Positions 9,874 through 18,843 are shown, counted from the first letter of the stretch. The stretch: 41,810 nt of DNA from CAZDCZ01 sp964504155 (GCA_964504155.1 CAZDCZ010000016.1:1-41810), one strand, 5' to 3'. The notes: generated by a model from the sequence alone, not told the origin. Numbers and translations: made by a program.

Positions 9874-12711
9874 ATGAAGAAGAAGATAGATATATTACTG
9901 ATTATTGTTGTATTTACTATAATAGGCGTAAATATTTATTATTATTTCCATATGTATAAACAACAAATAATTTTTCATAAGAATATACTTGCTAAGCAAG
10001 TTGAAATGTGTGGGTGGAATATTGAGCAATCGGGATACGAATTTGAGAATGAGATTAATTATATTGTATATTCTTCCGATTTAGTAAATTTTTTCGAAGA
10101 AGATAAAAATCAAGAAAATCAAATAAAAAAACTTGAGTTGTATTATTTTAAATATCAAAATTTAATTACTAACATTACTATTATCGACAATAGTAAAAAT
10201 GTTTTTAGTCTTTTTAAAGATGAGACAAATCATTTCTTAACAGATTTTTATATGTTGCAACAGCAAAAAACGTTGCGAAAAGTTGAAGAAGTTGAACAGA
10301 ATAGAAATGGTAGTTACACATATATCCTCCCTGTTTTTAAAGATAATAAAGCATATTTAAACATTTTAATTAAAGTCGATTTAAATAAGTTTATATCAAA
10401 TACTTATAATAATTATCATATTGGCAATACTATTTGGCAGACTCTTATTAATCCCAACGAGAAAATAATTGTGTCGAATAATTTGTCTAGCGATTCTATT
10501 TCGTTTAGTAATTTCGACCTAATATGTGATGATATTCTTAATAATAACTCAGGTTTTTTTAATCATATTGTTTATATAAAAGAGAAAAAAGTAAAAGCTA
10601 TTTCGGTATATTATCCTATTCGGATTTTAAGTAATGATTTTGGCATAATATTTTCTTTAAATACAAAAATTGTTATCTCATCGATAATAAAAAACTCAAT
10701 AATTGTAGGAGCATCAACAATTTTAATCTTAGTTTTAATTATTTTGCTTTTTGTATATTTTATTCGCAAAAAACAAAATTCCGAGAACGAAATAATAGAA
10801 GCAAAGAATGAATTAATTCAAATCATCGAATCGTTACCAATTGGAGTTATGATAATTAATTCGGAGAATAAAGTTATAAATGTAAATAAAACAGCCCTTA
10901 AAATATTTAATTACGATAACGCGGACGACTTAAAAGGAGTAGAAATATCAAACGAATTTTTGACGACAAGAAAGTTTTCTGAGAATGAATCGTTCTCAAA
11001 TACTGAGAATATAAACCAATATGTTTTTATAGACGATAACGATAACGAAAATATTTTATTTAAAAAAGAAATTCCATTTGTGTTAAACGACGAGAAAGTA
11101 TCGCTTGAAGCATTTATTGATATTACACAAATTGAGAGAGCAAGGAAACAGGAGATTGCTGCGAATAAAGCAAAATCGGAATTTATTGGAAAAATGAGTC
11201 ATGAGATAAGAACTCCTTTAAATGGTATTATCGGAATGATTGATACTTTAAAAAATTCAAAATTAAATTCAGAACAATTAAAATATGTCGATATTGTTGA
11301 TAAATCGTCGGGTTTATTGCTTTCTGTGATAAATGATATTCTCGATTTTTCGAAAATTGAAGCAGGAAAAATGATTATTGAAGAATCTCCATTTAAAATA
11401 ACCGATGAGATACAATCTGCTATATCGCGATATAAAAATATTGCAGAAGAAAAAGGAATCGAGATACAGTCGAATATTGACAAAAATATACCAAACAATA
11501 TTATTGGAGACCCATTTAGATTACGACAAGTTATTTCAAATTTACTAGAAAATTCTGTAAAATTTACAAACGAGGGTAAAATTGTAATTTCAGTGAATTT
11601 GGTTAGCAAAAAAGATTCGAATTATTTAATTAAATTTACTATTGAAGATACCGGAATTGGTATTCCAAGAAGTAAGATTAAAGAAATATTTAATTCATTT
11701 ACTCAAGCAAACGGGACTTCTACAAGAGAATTTGATGGCTCGGGATTAGGAATTACTATTTCGAAACAATTAGTTGAACTAATGAATGGAAAAATATGGG
11801 CTGAGAGTCCTTCCGGATTATCTGATAAGCCTAAATGTAAAGGCTCAAGATTTAGCTTCACTATACAGGTTATTTCTAACGAGATAGGCGAAAAAGAAAT
11901 TGATATTGAATCGGTTAAAAAATATGAACAAATAAAAGTTCTTATTATTGACGATGTTAATAAAGAGAAATCATTATTATTCGATGCTTATAATAGCTTT
12001 GGTGTGGATGTTAGTTTTGCAACTATAGAACAAAATCCTATAAAGTTAATCCAAGAAAACATAGGAACAGACGAGCAATTTCATTTATTAATTATTAAAG
12101 ATAGTAAAAATTTGAATGGTATTTCATTACTTAGAAATATGAATTCAAAGAAGTTTGTCAATAAATTTTTAGTTGCCATAATTAGTTCTAACGATAAAGC
12201 AGGTAATTATGTAAAATGTAAAGTTAATGGTGGCGATTATTATCTGATTAAACCTTTCGAAGCTTCCGAATTATTCGAAATATTGATTGAAAATTTTACA
12301 AGCATCGAAGTCTCAAACAAGGTATTACCAGACCTAAATAGACTTAATCCGAATATTTCTATATTATTAGCCGAAGATAATATTATAAATCAGAAAGTTA
12401 CCCAGACAATGTTTAAAAATTTGGGTTACGAAATAGATATAGCTAAAAATGGTAATGAATGTGTAGAAATGGCCGCAAAGAAAAATTACGATATAATATT
12501 TATGGATATTATGATGCCCGAAAAAGACGGGCTTGAAGCAACAGAAGAAATTCGTAAGAGTGGAAATAAAACCTATATTGTTGCATTAACGGCTAATGCT
12601 CGCGAAGAAGATAAAGAAAAAGCATATAAAAAAGGAATGAACGATTATTTATCGAAACCTGTAAGAATAGAAGATATTAAAAAGGTATTGGTAAATTGGT
12701 TTACTATATAA
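9874..12711 (+). CDS. Hybrid sensor histidine kinase / response regulator
   Basis: The 945-residue inner-membrane protein has a helix at about 5-24, an extracytoplasmic sensor region at about 30-268 of Cache-like size, a second helix at about 272-296, and a PAS-like domain at about 312-420. A HisKA domain follows with phospho-acceptor H443 in MSHEIRTPLNG. The HATPase domain carries the N-box ISNLLENSVKF (N556, N560), EDTGIGIP and DGSGLGI. Two receiver domains follow. The first (about 686-810) is divergent but keeps D692/D693, an Asp near 743 and K793. The second (about 828-943) is canonical, with E834/D835, phospho-acceptor D878, T906 and K928. There is no Hpt domain or DNA-binding output, so the phosphate probably goes to a protein encoded elsewhere. 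An AIM24-family gene starts 31 bases downstream. The signal sensed is unknown. Confidence 0.95.
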   Translation: MKKKIDILLIIVVFTIIGVNIYYYFHMYKQQIIFHKNILAKQVEMCGWNIEQSGYEFENEINYIVYSSDLVNFFEEDKNQENQIKKLELYYFKYQNLITNITIIDNSKNVFSLFKDETNHFLTDFYMLQQQKTLRKVEEVEQNRNGSYTYILPVFKDNKAYLNILIKVDLNKFISNTYNNYHIGNTIWQTLINPNEKIIVSNNLSSDSISFSNFDLICDDILNNNSGFFNHIVYIKEKKVKAISVYYPIRILSNDFGIIFSLNTKIVISSIIKNSIIVGASTILILVLIILLFVYFIRKKQNSENEIIEAKNELIQIIESLPIGVMIINSENKVINVNKTALKIFNYDNADDLKGVEISNEFLTTRKFSENESFSNTENINQYVFIDDNDNENILFKKEIPFVLNDEKVSLEAFIDITQIERARKQEIAANKAKSEFIGKMSHEIRTPLNGIIGMIDTLKNSKLNSEQLKYVDIVDKSSGLLLSVINDILDFSKIEAGKMIIEESPFKITDEIQSAISRYKNIAEEKGIEIQSNIDKNIPNNIIGDPFRLRQVISNLLENSVKFTNEGKIVISVNLVSKKDSNYLIKFTIEDTGIGIPRSKIKEIFNSFTQANGTSTREFDGSGLGITISKQLVELMNGKIWAESPSGLSDKPKCKGSRFSFTIQVISNEIGEKEIDIESVKKYEQIKVLIIDDVNKEKSLLFDAYNSFGVDVSFATIEQNPIKLIQENIGTDEQFHLLIIKDSKNLNGISLLRNMNSKKFVNKFLVAIISSNDKAGNYVKCKVNGGDYYLIKPFEASELFEILIENFTSIEVSNKVLPDLNRLNPNISILLAEDNIINQKVTQTMFKNLGYEIDIAKNGNECVEMAAKKNYDIIFMDIMMPEKDGLEATEEIRKSGNKTYIVALTANAREEDKEKAYKKGMNDYLSKPVRIEDIKKVLVNWFTI

Positions 12712-12742
12712 TTATGTAAAATGTTAATTAAAAAGAAGTAAT

Positions 12743-13510
12743 ATGAATTCACACGAAATTGATTATAAAATATTAGGTAACGACATACAATTGGTCGAAG
12801 TTGAGCTCGATCCAGACGAAACAGTTATTGCCGAAGCAGGGGCAATGGTATATATGGAAGATGATATTAATTTCGAAACCAAACTTGGCGATGGTTCAAC
12901 TCCTAATCAGGGTTTTATGAATAAATTATTTTCTGCAGGAAGTCGGTTAATTACAGGAGAATCAATTTTTTTAACTCATTTTACTAATAAGGGAAAAGAA
13001 AAGAAACATGTTGCTTTTGCTGCAGCATATCCTGGAACAATTATTCCTATCGATTTGTCGGAAAGAAACGGACAATTAATTGTTCAAAAAGAAGGATTTC
13101 TTTGCGCAGCTTTAGGAACAAAAATATCGATGCATTTTAATAAAAAAATCGGTGCCGGCATAATTGGTGGCGAAGGATTTATATTACAGAAACTCGAAGG
13201 AAATGGTAAAGCATTTATTCATGCCGGAGGAACAATAATTGAAAAAACATTAAATAATGAAACATTGCGAATAGATACCGGATGCATTGTAGCTTTTGAA
13301 CAGCAAATAAATTTTGATGTGCAAAAGGCCGGAAATATTAAATCTATGCTTTTAGGTGGCGAAGGATTGTTTCTTGCCAGTTTATCGGGAACAGGAAAAG
13401 TTTGGTTGCAATCAATGCCAATACGAAAACTAATTAAAGCAGTTGCTCCTACCGGGGCTAATGTAAAAAAAGGAGGAAGTTCAATATTAGGTAATTTTCT
13501 CGAAGATTAA
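12743..13510 (+). CDS. TIGR00266 / AIM24 family protein
   Basis: The protein has 255 residues, the usual size for the bacterial TIGR00266 (AIM24, former DUF124) family of double-stranded beta-helix proteins. Characteristic segments are EAGAMVYMEDDI near the N-terminus, YPGTIIPIDL and the Gly-rich strands GGEGFILQKLEGNGKAFIHA and LLGGEGLFLASLSGTGKVWL, followed by the conserved LQSMP. There is no signal peptide or membrane helix, so it is probably cytoplasmic. The name comes from a yeast mitochondrial inner-membrane homologue; the bacterial function is not established. It starts 31 bases after the histidine kinase gene on the same strand and is probably co-transcribed. Whether the link is functional is unknown. 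Confidence 0.93.
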   Translation: MNSHEIDYKILGNDIQLVEVELDPDETVIAEAGAMVYMEDDINFETKLGDGSTPNQGFMNKLFSAGSRLITGESIFLTHFTNKGKEKKHVAFAAAYPGTIIPIDLSERNGQLIVQKEGFLCAALGTKISMHFNKKIGAGIIGGEGFILQKLEGNGKAFIHAGGTIIEKTLNNETLRIDTGCIVAFEQQINFDVQKAGNIKSMLLGGEGLFLASLSGTGKVWLQSMPIRKLIKAVAPTGANVKKGGSSILGNFLED

Positions 13511-13572
13511 AAAATTAATAGTTTGATAAATTTTAGGATGCTGTCCAAAAAGTAAAGCTTCAAGTTGTTTAT

Positions 13573-13695
13573 GCCATGTTGAGCTTGTTGAAACGGCTCA
13601 TTTTTAAGCTGATAGATCAACTTCGTTGAGCTCGTTTTACTCGGTTCTTCAACTTTGTTTAGAATGACAATAATCTGATTTTTTTAGACAAACTC
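13573..13695 (-). repeat. Dispersed intergenic repeat, copy A
   Basis: Read on the minus strand, this sequence aligns with 37617-37731 on the plus strand. The shared blocks include AAAGTTGAAGAA / GAAGTTGAAGAA, ACGAGCTCAAC, AAGTT, and AGCTTAAAAATGAG / AGTTTAAAAATGAG, in the same order and nearly the same spacing. Copy A holds a short insertion between the first two blocks. It resembles the non-coding repeats with a CTGAGCGAAGTTGAAGAA core that I recall as common in Bacteroidota genomes. It occupies most of the 331-base gap between the convergent AIM24 and zinc-ribbon genes, and no ORF is seen there. Confidence 0.75.
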
Positions 13696-13792
13696 GTGAC
13701 AATTAGGAATTTTTGAAAAAATATGCGATTTTGTTTTAATTATAAGTTGTTTGCAAAAACTTACAGGCATTAAAGACATATGTTATTAGAAT

Positions 13793-13820
13793 AAAAAAGA
13801 TGCCTTAATTGGCACCTTTT
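13793..13820 (-). terminator. Rho-independent terminator of the zinc-ribbon gene
   Basis: On the minus strand AAAAGGTGCC pairs with GGCATCTTTT around the six-base loop AATTAA, with one G-U pair, and the T-run continues past the stem. It lies about 20 bases past the stop of the minus-strand gene ending at 13842. The stem is slightly weaker on the plus strand (an A-C mismatch), but it may also stop transcription from the AIM24 side. Confidence 0.75.
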
Positions 13821-13841
13821 GTTTTGTTTAATATTTTAAAA

Positions 13842-14240
13842 TTATTTTACCAAACCAAGATTTATAAAATCAATATAGTTAGAATTTTGATCTCCATGAA
13901 TACTTACAGCATCCCCAATAATTTTATACGTGCTTTTTTCTCCCGCAATTTTACTAAATAGTACTTTAAATTGTTTTCCGTCTTTATCGAGAAGAAGAAT
14001 TTTTGATAAATTATCGTGAATATCAGATGATAATTTCTCTTGGCATATAGGACAGAAAAATTCATATTTTTCTCCTTTAGTAATGCTAAATTCAGAGTTT
14101 GTGGTAACAGTATAATTACCTATTGTGGGATCAAGAAGAATTATCCCTGCATCGCCATAGGCAGTGTCGGCACATAGAATCACATATTTCCCAACATTTA
14201 GGTAACCTTTACATCGTGGGCATAAAAAAGAATCTGTCAT
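13842..14240 (-). CDS. Small zinc-ribbon-like protein of unknown function
   Basis: The protein has 132 residues and no signal peptide or membrane segment. Two CxxC pairs, C7-x2-C10 (FLCPRCKG) and C63-x2-C66 (FFCPICQE), lie about 53 residues apart and probably bind one zinc. The sequence between and after them is beta-rich (YVILCADTAYGDAGIILLDP, YKIIGDAVSIHG). I have the impression of similar short proteins in other Bacteroidota, but I cannot name a family. The gene stands alone, with its own strong terminator, an unusually strong Shine-Dalgarno sequence nine bases before the ATG, and two palindromes upstream. This suggests a well-translated, regulated gene, perhaps a stress protein; that role is inference only. 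Confidence 0.8.
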   Translation of the reverse strand: MTDSFLCPRCKGYLNVGKYVILCADTAYGDAGIILLDPTIGNYTVTTNSEFSITKGEKYEFFCPICQEKLSSDIHDNLSKILLLDKDGKQFKVLFSKIAGEKSTYKIIGDAVSIHGDQNSNYIDFINLGLVK

Positions 14241-14249
14241 AATTGTATA

Positions 14250-14255
14250 CCTCCT
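14250..14255 (-). promoter_or_regulatory. Strong Shine-Dalgarno sequence (AGGAGG)
   Basis: On the minus strand AGGAGG ends nine bases before the ATG at 14240. The leaders I checked elsewhere in the window are A/T-only with no such motif, as expected in Bacteroidota, where Shine-Dalgarno use is rare. It fixes the start codon of the zinc-ribbon gene. Confidence 0.85.
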
Positions 14256-14297
14256 GATAAAAAAATTATGAATATTAGTTTAATGTATATACGTAAT

Positions 14298-14339
14298 ATA
14301 TCCGGATATTGTTTGTGATTTTATTCAAAATTTGAATAA
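14298..14339. promoter_or_regulatory. Two palindromes upstream of the zinc-ribbon gene
   Basis: ATATCCGGATAT (14298-14309) is a perfect 12-base palindrome. TTATTCAAA-A-TTTGAATAA (14321-14339) is a perfect 9+1+9 palindrome. They lie 58-69 and 81-99 bases upstream of the minus-strand start codon at 14240. This is a place where a dimeric repressor or activator could bind. No matching -7/-33 pair was recognised with confidence. Confidence 0.5.
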
Positions 14340-14600
14340 TTAAGACAATATATTATGTTGAATTTGAGAATTATGCAAATTATTCTTATTAAACGAGTTC
14401 TTATTTATAGTTTATTAATAAGCTGTAATTTTTTACATATTGCTATTGTTTTGTTCTTTTTTAAACTAATTTTTTACTTTTGATTCGATATTTTGAATGG
14501 ATGAGTTAGATTTTAAAGGAGTTTTATACTTATTTATTTTTTAGTAATATGATTTTATTTTATTTGCTATTGTTATGTAAATAATAATATTTTATTGATT

Positions 14601-14730
14601 GAATCCACTCCGAAAAGCCGCTAAGCAGTTAACTTTACAAAAAGACTAAAAGCTATAAGTCTGTACGTTAGCTTGTTATAAATCCACTAAGCGGTTATAA
14701 ATTGACAACTTTAGTTTTCGGAGAGTCTCT
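14601..14730. repeat. Element with inverted ends and internal direct repeats
   Basis: CTCCGAAAA (14608-14616) and TTTTCGGAG (14715-14723) are perfect inverted ends. Inside them, CCGCTAAGCAGTTA (14618-14631) and CCACTAAGCGGTTA (14684-14697) form a direct repeat with two differences, and AATCCACT occurs twice (14602-14609 and 14681-14688). It has clearly higher G+C content than the flanking DNA. It may be a small non-autonomous mobile element, a structured RNA, or a decayed repeat. No protein is encoded. Confidence 0.5.
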
Positions 14731-14886
14731 TGATTTAGTAATTTTATATTTTTGTCAATGATTAATTGTTAGTAGTAAAAAAATAGTAAGCTTTAACAAA
14801 TTTGATATAGTAATAAAACTTCTTAACTTTAAATGTTTAAAAAAGCATTATTCTGCATATCATAAAAATTTTATATTGTAAATATC

Positions 14887-17154
14887 ATGAATAGAACCAT
14901 TCATTATAGAAATGTATTATTCCTTATTTTTATTTTTCAGTTTTCTGCGAGTAATATTTTTGCTCAAGATTTAAACAAGAATAGAAATAGATTATATAAA
15001 AATGAGATTGATAGTTTGTTAATTATCTCGGAAGAATGTCGAGTTAACAATAGTAGTTTGTCCTTAGAAATTGCAAAAAAAGCACAAATATTATCTTATA
15101 AAAATAATGACTCATTAAATTTAGCAAAATCGTTATATGCAATAGGATATTCGTTTTATAGTTCTAATAACTACGACAGTGCAATATATTATTTCAACAA
15201 ATCGTTTGCAATAAACACAAAAATAGATAACAAAAAAGGTGTAGCTGCAGCATTAAACAGAACGGGTAATAGTTTGCGACTTAAAGGTGATTACGAAATG
15301 GCTTTAAGCAAATATGTTAAAGCCCTTAATATAAATAAATACTTAAACGACACAGTTGAAACAGCTCGAACATTAACAAATTTAGGAACGATATATCGTC
15401 TTTTTGGTAATTACGATAAAGCTATTAATTTACATCTCGATGCATTAAAAAAATACGAAGTATTAAATCACAAAGAAGGTATTGCATGGTCGTCGCTTAA
15501 TATAGCACGATTGTTTAAAATGATGAATAATTACGAGAAAGCACTTCAATATGCAAATAACTCATTAGAAATATATACTCAAATATACAAACAAACAGGT
15601 TCCGGTACCGGTATAACATTATGTTTAAAAGAAAAGGGCTTAATTTATCAAAAAAGTGGCGATTATAATAAAGCAATTGAGTATAGCAAACAAGTTCTTG
15701 ATAAAAACAAGATTGCTCACAATAAATTTGGTATATCTAATTCATTACTAAATCTTGGGAAGATATATTATAAAATAAATAAATACGATACGGCATTATA
15801 TTATCTTAAAGAAACATTAGAACAAAAAAAAGCCCTTAACGATAGTCTCGATTTGGCATCGACAATGCGCTTTTTAGGAAAAATATATCTTAATAAAGCT
15901 AATAATAGAATTGCAAAAAATTATTTAAGTAACAGTCTCGAAATAGCTATAAAACAAAATCTTAAAGAAGACATAAAAGAATCGCATTTAAGTTTGTCGG
16001 AATTTTATATTGTAGATAAACAATACAAAAAAGCAATTGAACATTTTAAAGCATATTCCGAATTAAAAGATGAACTAAATAGTCAAAAAATTAACGAATT
16101 AGAATTGCAATACAAGTTTGATAAAAAACAAAAACAAATTGAATTTGAACAAGAAAAGCGTGAAGTTGAACAAAAGCTAAAGCTACAAAGGCAGAAATTA
16201 TATACATCAATATTTATTGCAGGCTTTATATTAATGTTAGTTCTTGCCTTATATATTTATCGAAATTATAAAAAGAAAAAACAAATAAATTTTATTCTTC
16301 GGCAACAGAAAGAAGAAATAGAAGCGCAACGCGACGAAATAGAAGCGCAACGCGATATGGCGACAGAGCAAAGAGATAAGATTATTATTCAAAAAAATAT
16401 TATTACCGATAGTATAGAATATGCGCGAAGAATACAAAATGCAATATTGCCTCAGGAGAAATATATTAATTCTATATTAGATAAGTATTTTATACTTAAT
16501 AAACCACAAAATATTGTTAGTGGAGATTTCTATTGGTTATCGCAAAAAGACAACAAAATTATTATTGTTGTTGCCGATTGTACCGGACATGGTGTTCCAG
16601 GTGCTTTTATGAGTATGCTTGGAGTGAGTTTTCTTAACGAGATTGTAAATAAAGATAATGCAAGTCAGGCAAACGAAATATTGGAATTACTTCGCAAAAG
16701 AGTAATAGAAACCTTACATCAAACTTATGGAATATTAGGTTCAAAAGATGGAATGGATATAGCTGTTTGCATTATCGATAAAAATAATATGTCGTTGCAA
16801 TATTCGGGAGCACACAATCCTATTTATTTAATTAATAATAATAAGTTGTTAGAGTATAAAGCCGACAAAATGCCTATAGGGATACATGCAATAAAAGTAG
16901 TTAAAGCATTTACTAACAACGAAATAAAAATCAGAAAAGGCGATATGTTATATTTGTTTTCCGATGGTTACACCGATCAGTTTGGTGGAGAAAAAGGATT
17001 AAGATTTAGACAAGCATCATTTAAAAAAGTGCTTCTTGAAATACATAAGAAAAATCCAGAAGAGCAAAAACTCATTCTGGATCAGACTTTAAAAAATTGG
17101 CAAGGCGATTATAAACAAATCGACGATATTATGATATTAGGTTTACAACTATAA
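14887..17154 (+). CDS. TPR-repeat, SpoIIE-type serine/threonine phosphatase
   Basis: The 755-residue membrane protein has a signal peptide (about 1-26, ending FAQ) and about eight tetratricopeptide repeats at about 75-395 (typical units YDSAIYYFNKSFAIN, YDKAINLHLDALKKY). A coiled coil at about 400-436 precedes a membrane helix at about 438-458. A second coiled coil (QKEEIEAQRDEIEAQRD, 474-500) leads into a C-terminal SpoIIE/PP2C domain at about 505-755. Metal ligands are visible: D547 in SGDFYW, D564 in ADCTGHG, D693 in SDGYTD and D746/D747 in DDIMI. So a periplasmic TPR sensor probably controls a cytoplasmic phosphatase, which would act on anti-sigma-factor antagonists or similar targets in a partner-switching pathway. 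No STAS or RsbW-type kinase gene is nearby. The 3' end overlaps the facing Na/Pi transporter gene by six bases. Confidence 0.95.
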   Translation: MNRTIHYRNVLFLIFIFQFSASNIFAQDLNKNRNRLYKNEIDSLLIISEECRVNNSSLSLEIAKKAQILSYKNNDSLNLAKSLYAIGYSFYSSNNYDSAIYYFNKSFAINTKIDNKKGVAAALNRTGNSLRLKGDYEMALSKYVKALNINKYLNDTVETARTLTNLGTIYRLFGNYDKAINLHLDALKKYEVLNHKEGIAWSSLNIARLFKMMNNYEKALQYANNSLEIYTQIYKQTGSGTGITLCLKEKGLIYQKSGDYNKAIEYSKQVLDKNKIAHNKFGISNSLLNLGKIYYKINKYDTALYYLKETLEQKKALNDSLDLASTMRFLGKIYLNKANNRIAKNYLSNSLEIAIKQNLKEDIKESHLSLSEFYIVDKQYKKAIEHFKAYSELKDELNSQKINELELQYKFDKKQKQIEFEQEKREVEQKLKLQRQKLYTSIFIAGFILMLVLALYIYRNYKKKKQINFILRQQKEEIEAQRDEIEAQRDMATEQRDKIIIQKNIITDSIEYARRIQNAILPQEKYINSILDKYFILNKPQNIVSGDFYWLSQKDNKIIIVVADCTGHGVPGAFMSMLGVSFLNEIVNKDNASQANEILELLRKRVIETLHQTYGILGSKDGMDIAVCIIDKNNMSLQYSGAHNPIYLINNNKLLEYKADKMPIGIHAIKVVKAFTNNEIKIRKGDMLYLFSDGYTDQFGGEKGLRFRQASFKKVLLEIHKKNPEEQKLILDQTLKNWQGDYKQIDDIMILGLQL

Positions 17155-18843
17155 TTCTTTATCAATATCGTTAACTGCTTGTGATACATTAATTAAATAA
17201 TCACCAAGTTTCTCGCATTCCGAGAATAAATCGGTAAAGAGAATTCCTGTTTGATAGCCGTATTTTTTTTCTTTAATATTAGTAACATGTTCTAGTTTTA
17301 ATCTGTCTCTATAATGGTTAATTGTAGTTTCTATTTCCGTAGCATTTCGAATATCAATATTGTTATATCCTGCATCTAAATTTAATAATGTTTCATCAAA
17401 TGCTTTATCAAGCATTTTAAACATGTCGTCAATTTTAGCTTTTATTTCAATAGTGAATTCTCTTTTGCCTTCCTTTTTACGATATAATGTTTTTGCAAGA
17501 TTAAAATTACTATCACCAATACTCTCAATATCGCTAATTATTTTAAACATAGCTTTTATTCTTTTCGATGCCAGTGAGCTTAATTCTCCTTCTGAAACTT
17601 TTGTAAGATAAGATGCTATTTCTAGTTCCATTCTATCGCAAATTTCTTCGTATTTCTCAATGCGTTCATATTGCCGGTAAAATTTCTTATCGTTTGTTTC
17701 GTTAAATAAATCTTTAATATAAGAAAACATTTTTTGAGTACGTTCGGCAAAAACAATAATTTCTTTCTTTGCTTGATGTATCGATAATTCTGATGTAGAA
17801 AGTACTCCGGTGTTAATATATGCTAAACGGAATTCTTCGTTATCTTCTTTCATTGGTACAAGTTTGGTAACAATTTTTACAATAAATCCTGCAAGACCAA
17901 CAAAAATAAGAGTATTTAAGATATTAAAAGAAGTATGAAAAATTGAAAGTGCAATTGGAATTCCTTCTGTCGATTCGTAAGGAGAAATGCCATTTGTTAT
18001 TGAAATAAACCAAGTAATCCCCTTCAAGAAGAATGGGAAAATTAACATTACCCACGTAACTCCCAAAACATTAAATATTAAATGTGCTCGAGCCGATCGT
18101 TTTGCAGAAACATTAGCAACGGCAGCTGCTATATTTGCAGTTACTGCTGTGCCAATATTTTCGCCAAGCACCATTGCTGCGGCAATGTCGAATGAGATCC
18201 AACCATTGCTACACATTACTAAGGTTAAGGCCATAGTTGCACTCGACGATTGTATAATTACAGTTAGCAATGTACCTATTCCTAAAAATAGCAGATACGA
18301 CCAATAACCCATTTCAGTATATCCTGCTAAAAACGAAAGTATTTCAGGATTACTTTTTATATCAGGAACGGCTCCTTTTAAAAATCCTAAACCCATAAAT
18401 AATAAAGCAAATCCTATTATTATTTCACCAATAAACTTATGTTTATTGGTTTTCGAGAATAATAATGGAAATCCAATACCTACAAGAGGTAAAGCAAATG
18501 TACTTAATTTTACTTTAAATCCGAGAATTGAAATTATCCATGCAGTAACTGTAGTTCCGATATTGGCACCCATAATTACTCCAATCGATTGCGAAAGAGA
18601 AAGTAGCCCGGCATTTACAAAACTAACCATCATAACAGTTGTTGCCGACGATGATTGAATAATTGCCGTAATAAGGAAACCGGTAAAAACACCTTTAAAT
18701 CTGTTTGATGTCATTTTACTTAAGATTTCGCGCATTCCGTCACCGGCAACTTTTTGTAAAGCTTCGCTCATTAACTTCATCCCATATAGGAAAATTCCTA
18801 AAGATCCAAGTAAGGTTAAGAAATCAATAAATCCGTAATTCAT
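17149..18843 (-). CDS. Na/Pi cotransporter family protein with PhoU-like domain
   Basis: The 564-residue inner-membrane protein has two copies of the Na/Pi-cotransporter repeat, each with the signature QSSSAT (residues 63-68 and 198-203), and Gly/Asn-rich re-entrant segments (GANIGTTVTAW, GENIGTAVTANI). About nine hydrophobic helices span residues 5-325. The cytoplasmic C-terminal part (about 345-560) is helical and resembles PhoU, with paired acidic motifs such as ISDIESIGDSNFNLA. Proteins of this NptA/YjbB-like group move phosphate with sodium, either as uptake or as efflux of excess phosphate. No other phosphate genes are adjacent. Its last six bases overlap the end of the convergent phosphatase gene. 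Confidence 0.93.
   Translation of the reverse strand: MNYGFIDFLTLLGSLGIFLYGMKLMSEALQKVAGDGMREILSKMTSNRFKGVFTGFLITAIIQSSSATTVMMVSFVNAGLLSLSQSIGVIMGANIGTTVTAWIISILGFKVKLSTFALPLVGIGFPLLFSKTNKHKFIGEIIIGFALLFMGLGFLKGAVPDIKSNPEILSFLAGYTEMGYWSYLLFLGIGTLLTVIIQSSSATMALTLVMCSNGWISFDIAAAMVLGENIGTAVTANIAAAVANVSAKRSARAHLIFNVLGVTWVMLIFPFFLKGITWFISITNGISPYESTEGIPIALSIFHTSFNILNTLIFVGLAGFIVKIVTKLVPMKEDNEEFRLAYINTGVLSTSELSIHQAKKEIIVFAERTQKMFSYIKDLFNETNDKKFYRQYERIEKYEEICDRMELEIASYLTKVSEGELSSLASKRIKAMFKIISDIESIGDSNFNLAKTLYRKKEGKREFTIEIKAKIDDMFKMLDKAFDETLLNLDAGYNNIDIRNATEIETTINHYRDRLKLEHVTNIKEKKYGYQTGILFTDLFSECEKLGDYLINVSQAVNDIDKEL

Larger units (their letters stand above)
14241..14886. other. 646-base divergent intergenic region
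   Basis: This region lies between the zinc-ribbon gene (minus) and the TPR-SpoIIE gene (plus). It holds the Shine-Dalgarno leader and palindromes at its left end and a structured repeat at about 14601-14730. No ORF with coding character and no tRNA or rRNA are seen. The sequence between 14340 and 14600 is very A/T-rich with nothing recognisable. The promoter of the phosphatase gene should lie after 14740. Confidence 0.6.

Noticed and set aside
11199..11609. Minus-strand 136-residue frame
   Set aside because: It lies antisense to the kinase core (HisKA and HATPase motifs) and has no own support.
16315..16370. Short tandem repeat (GAAATAGAAGCGCAACGCGA twice) that might be a regulatory or CRISPR-like repeat
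   Set aside because: It codes the repeated EIEAQRD coiled-coil heptads of the phosphatase; only two units.
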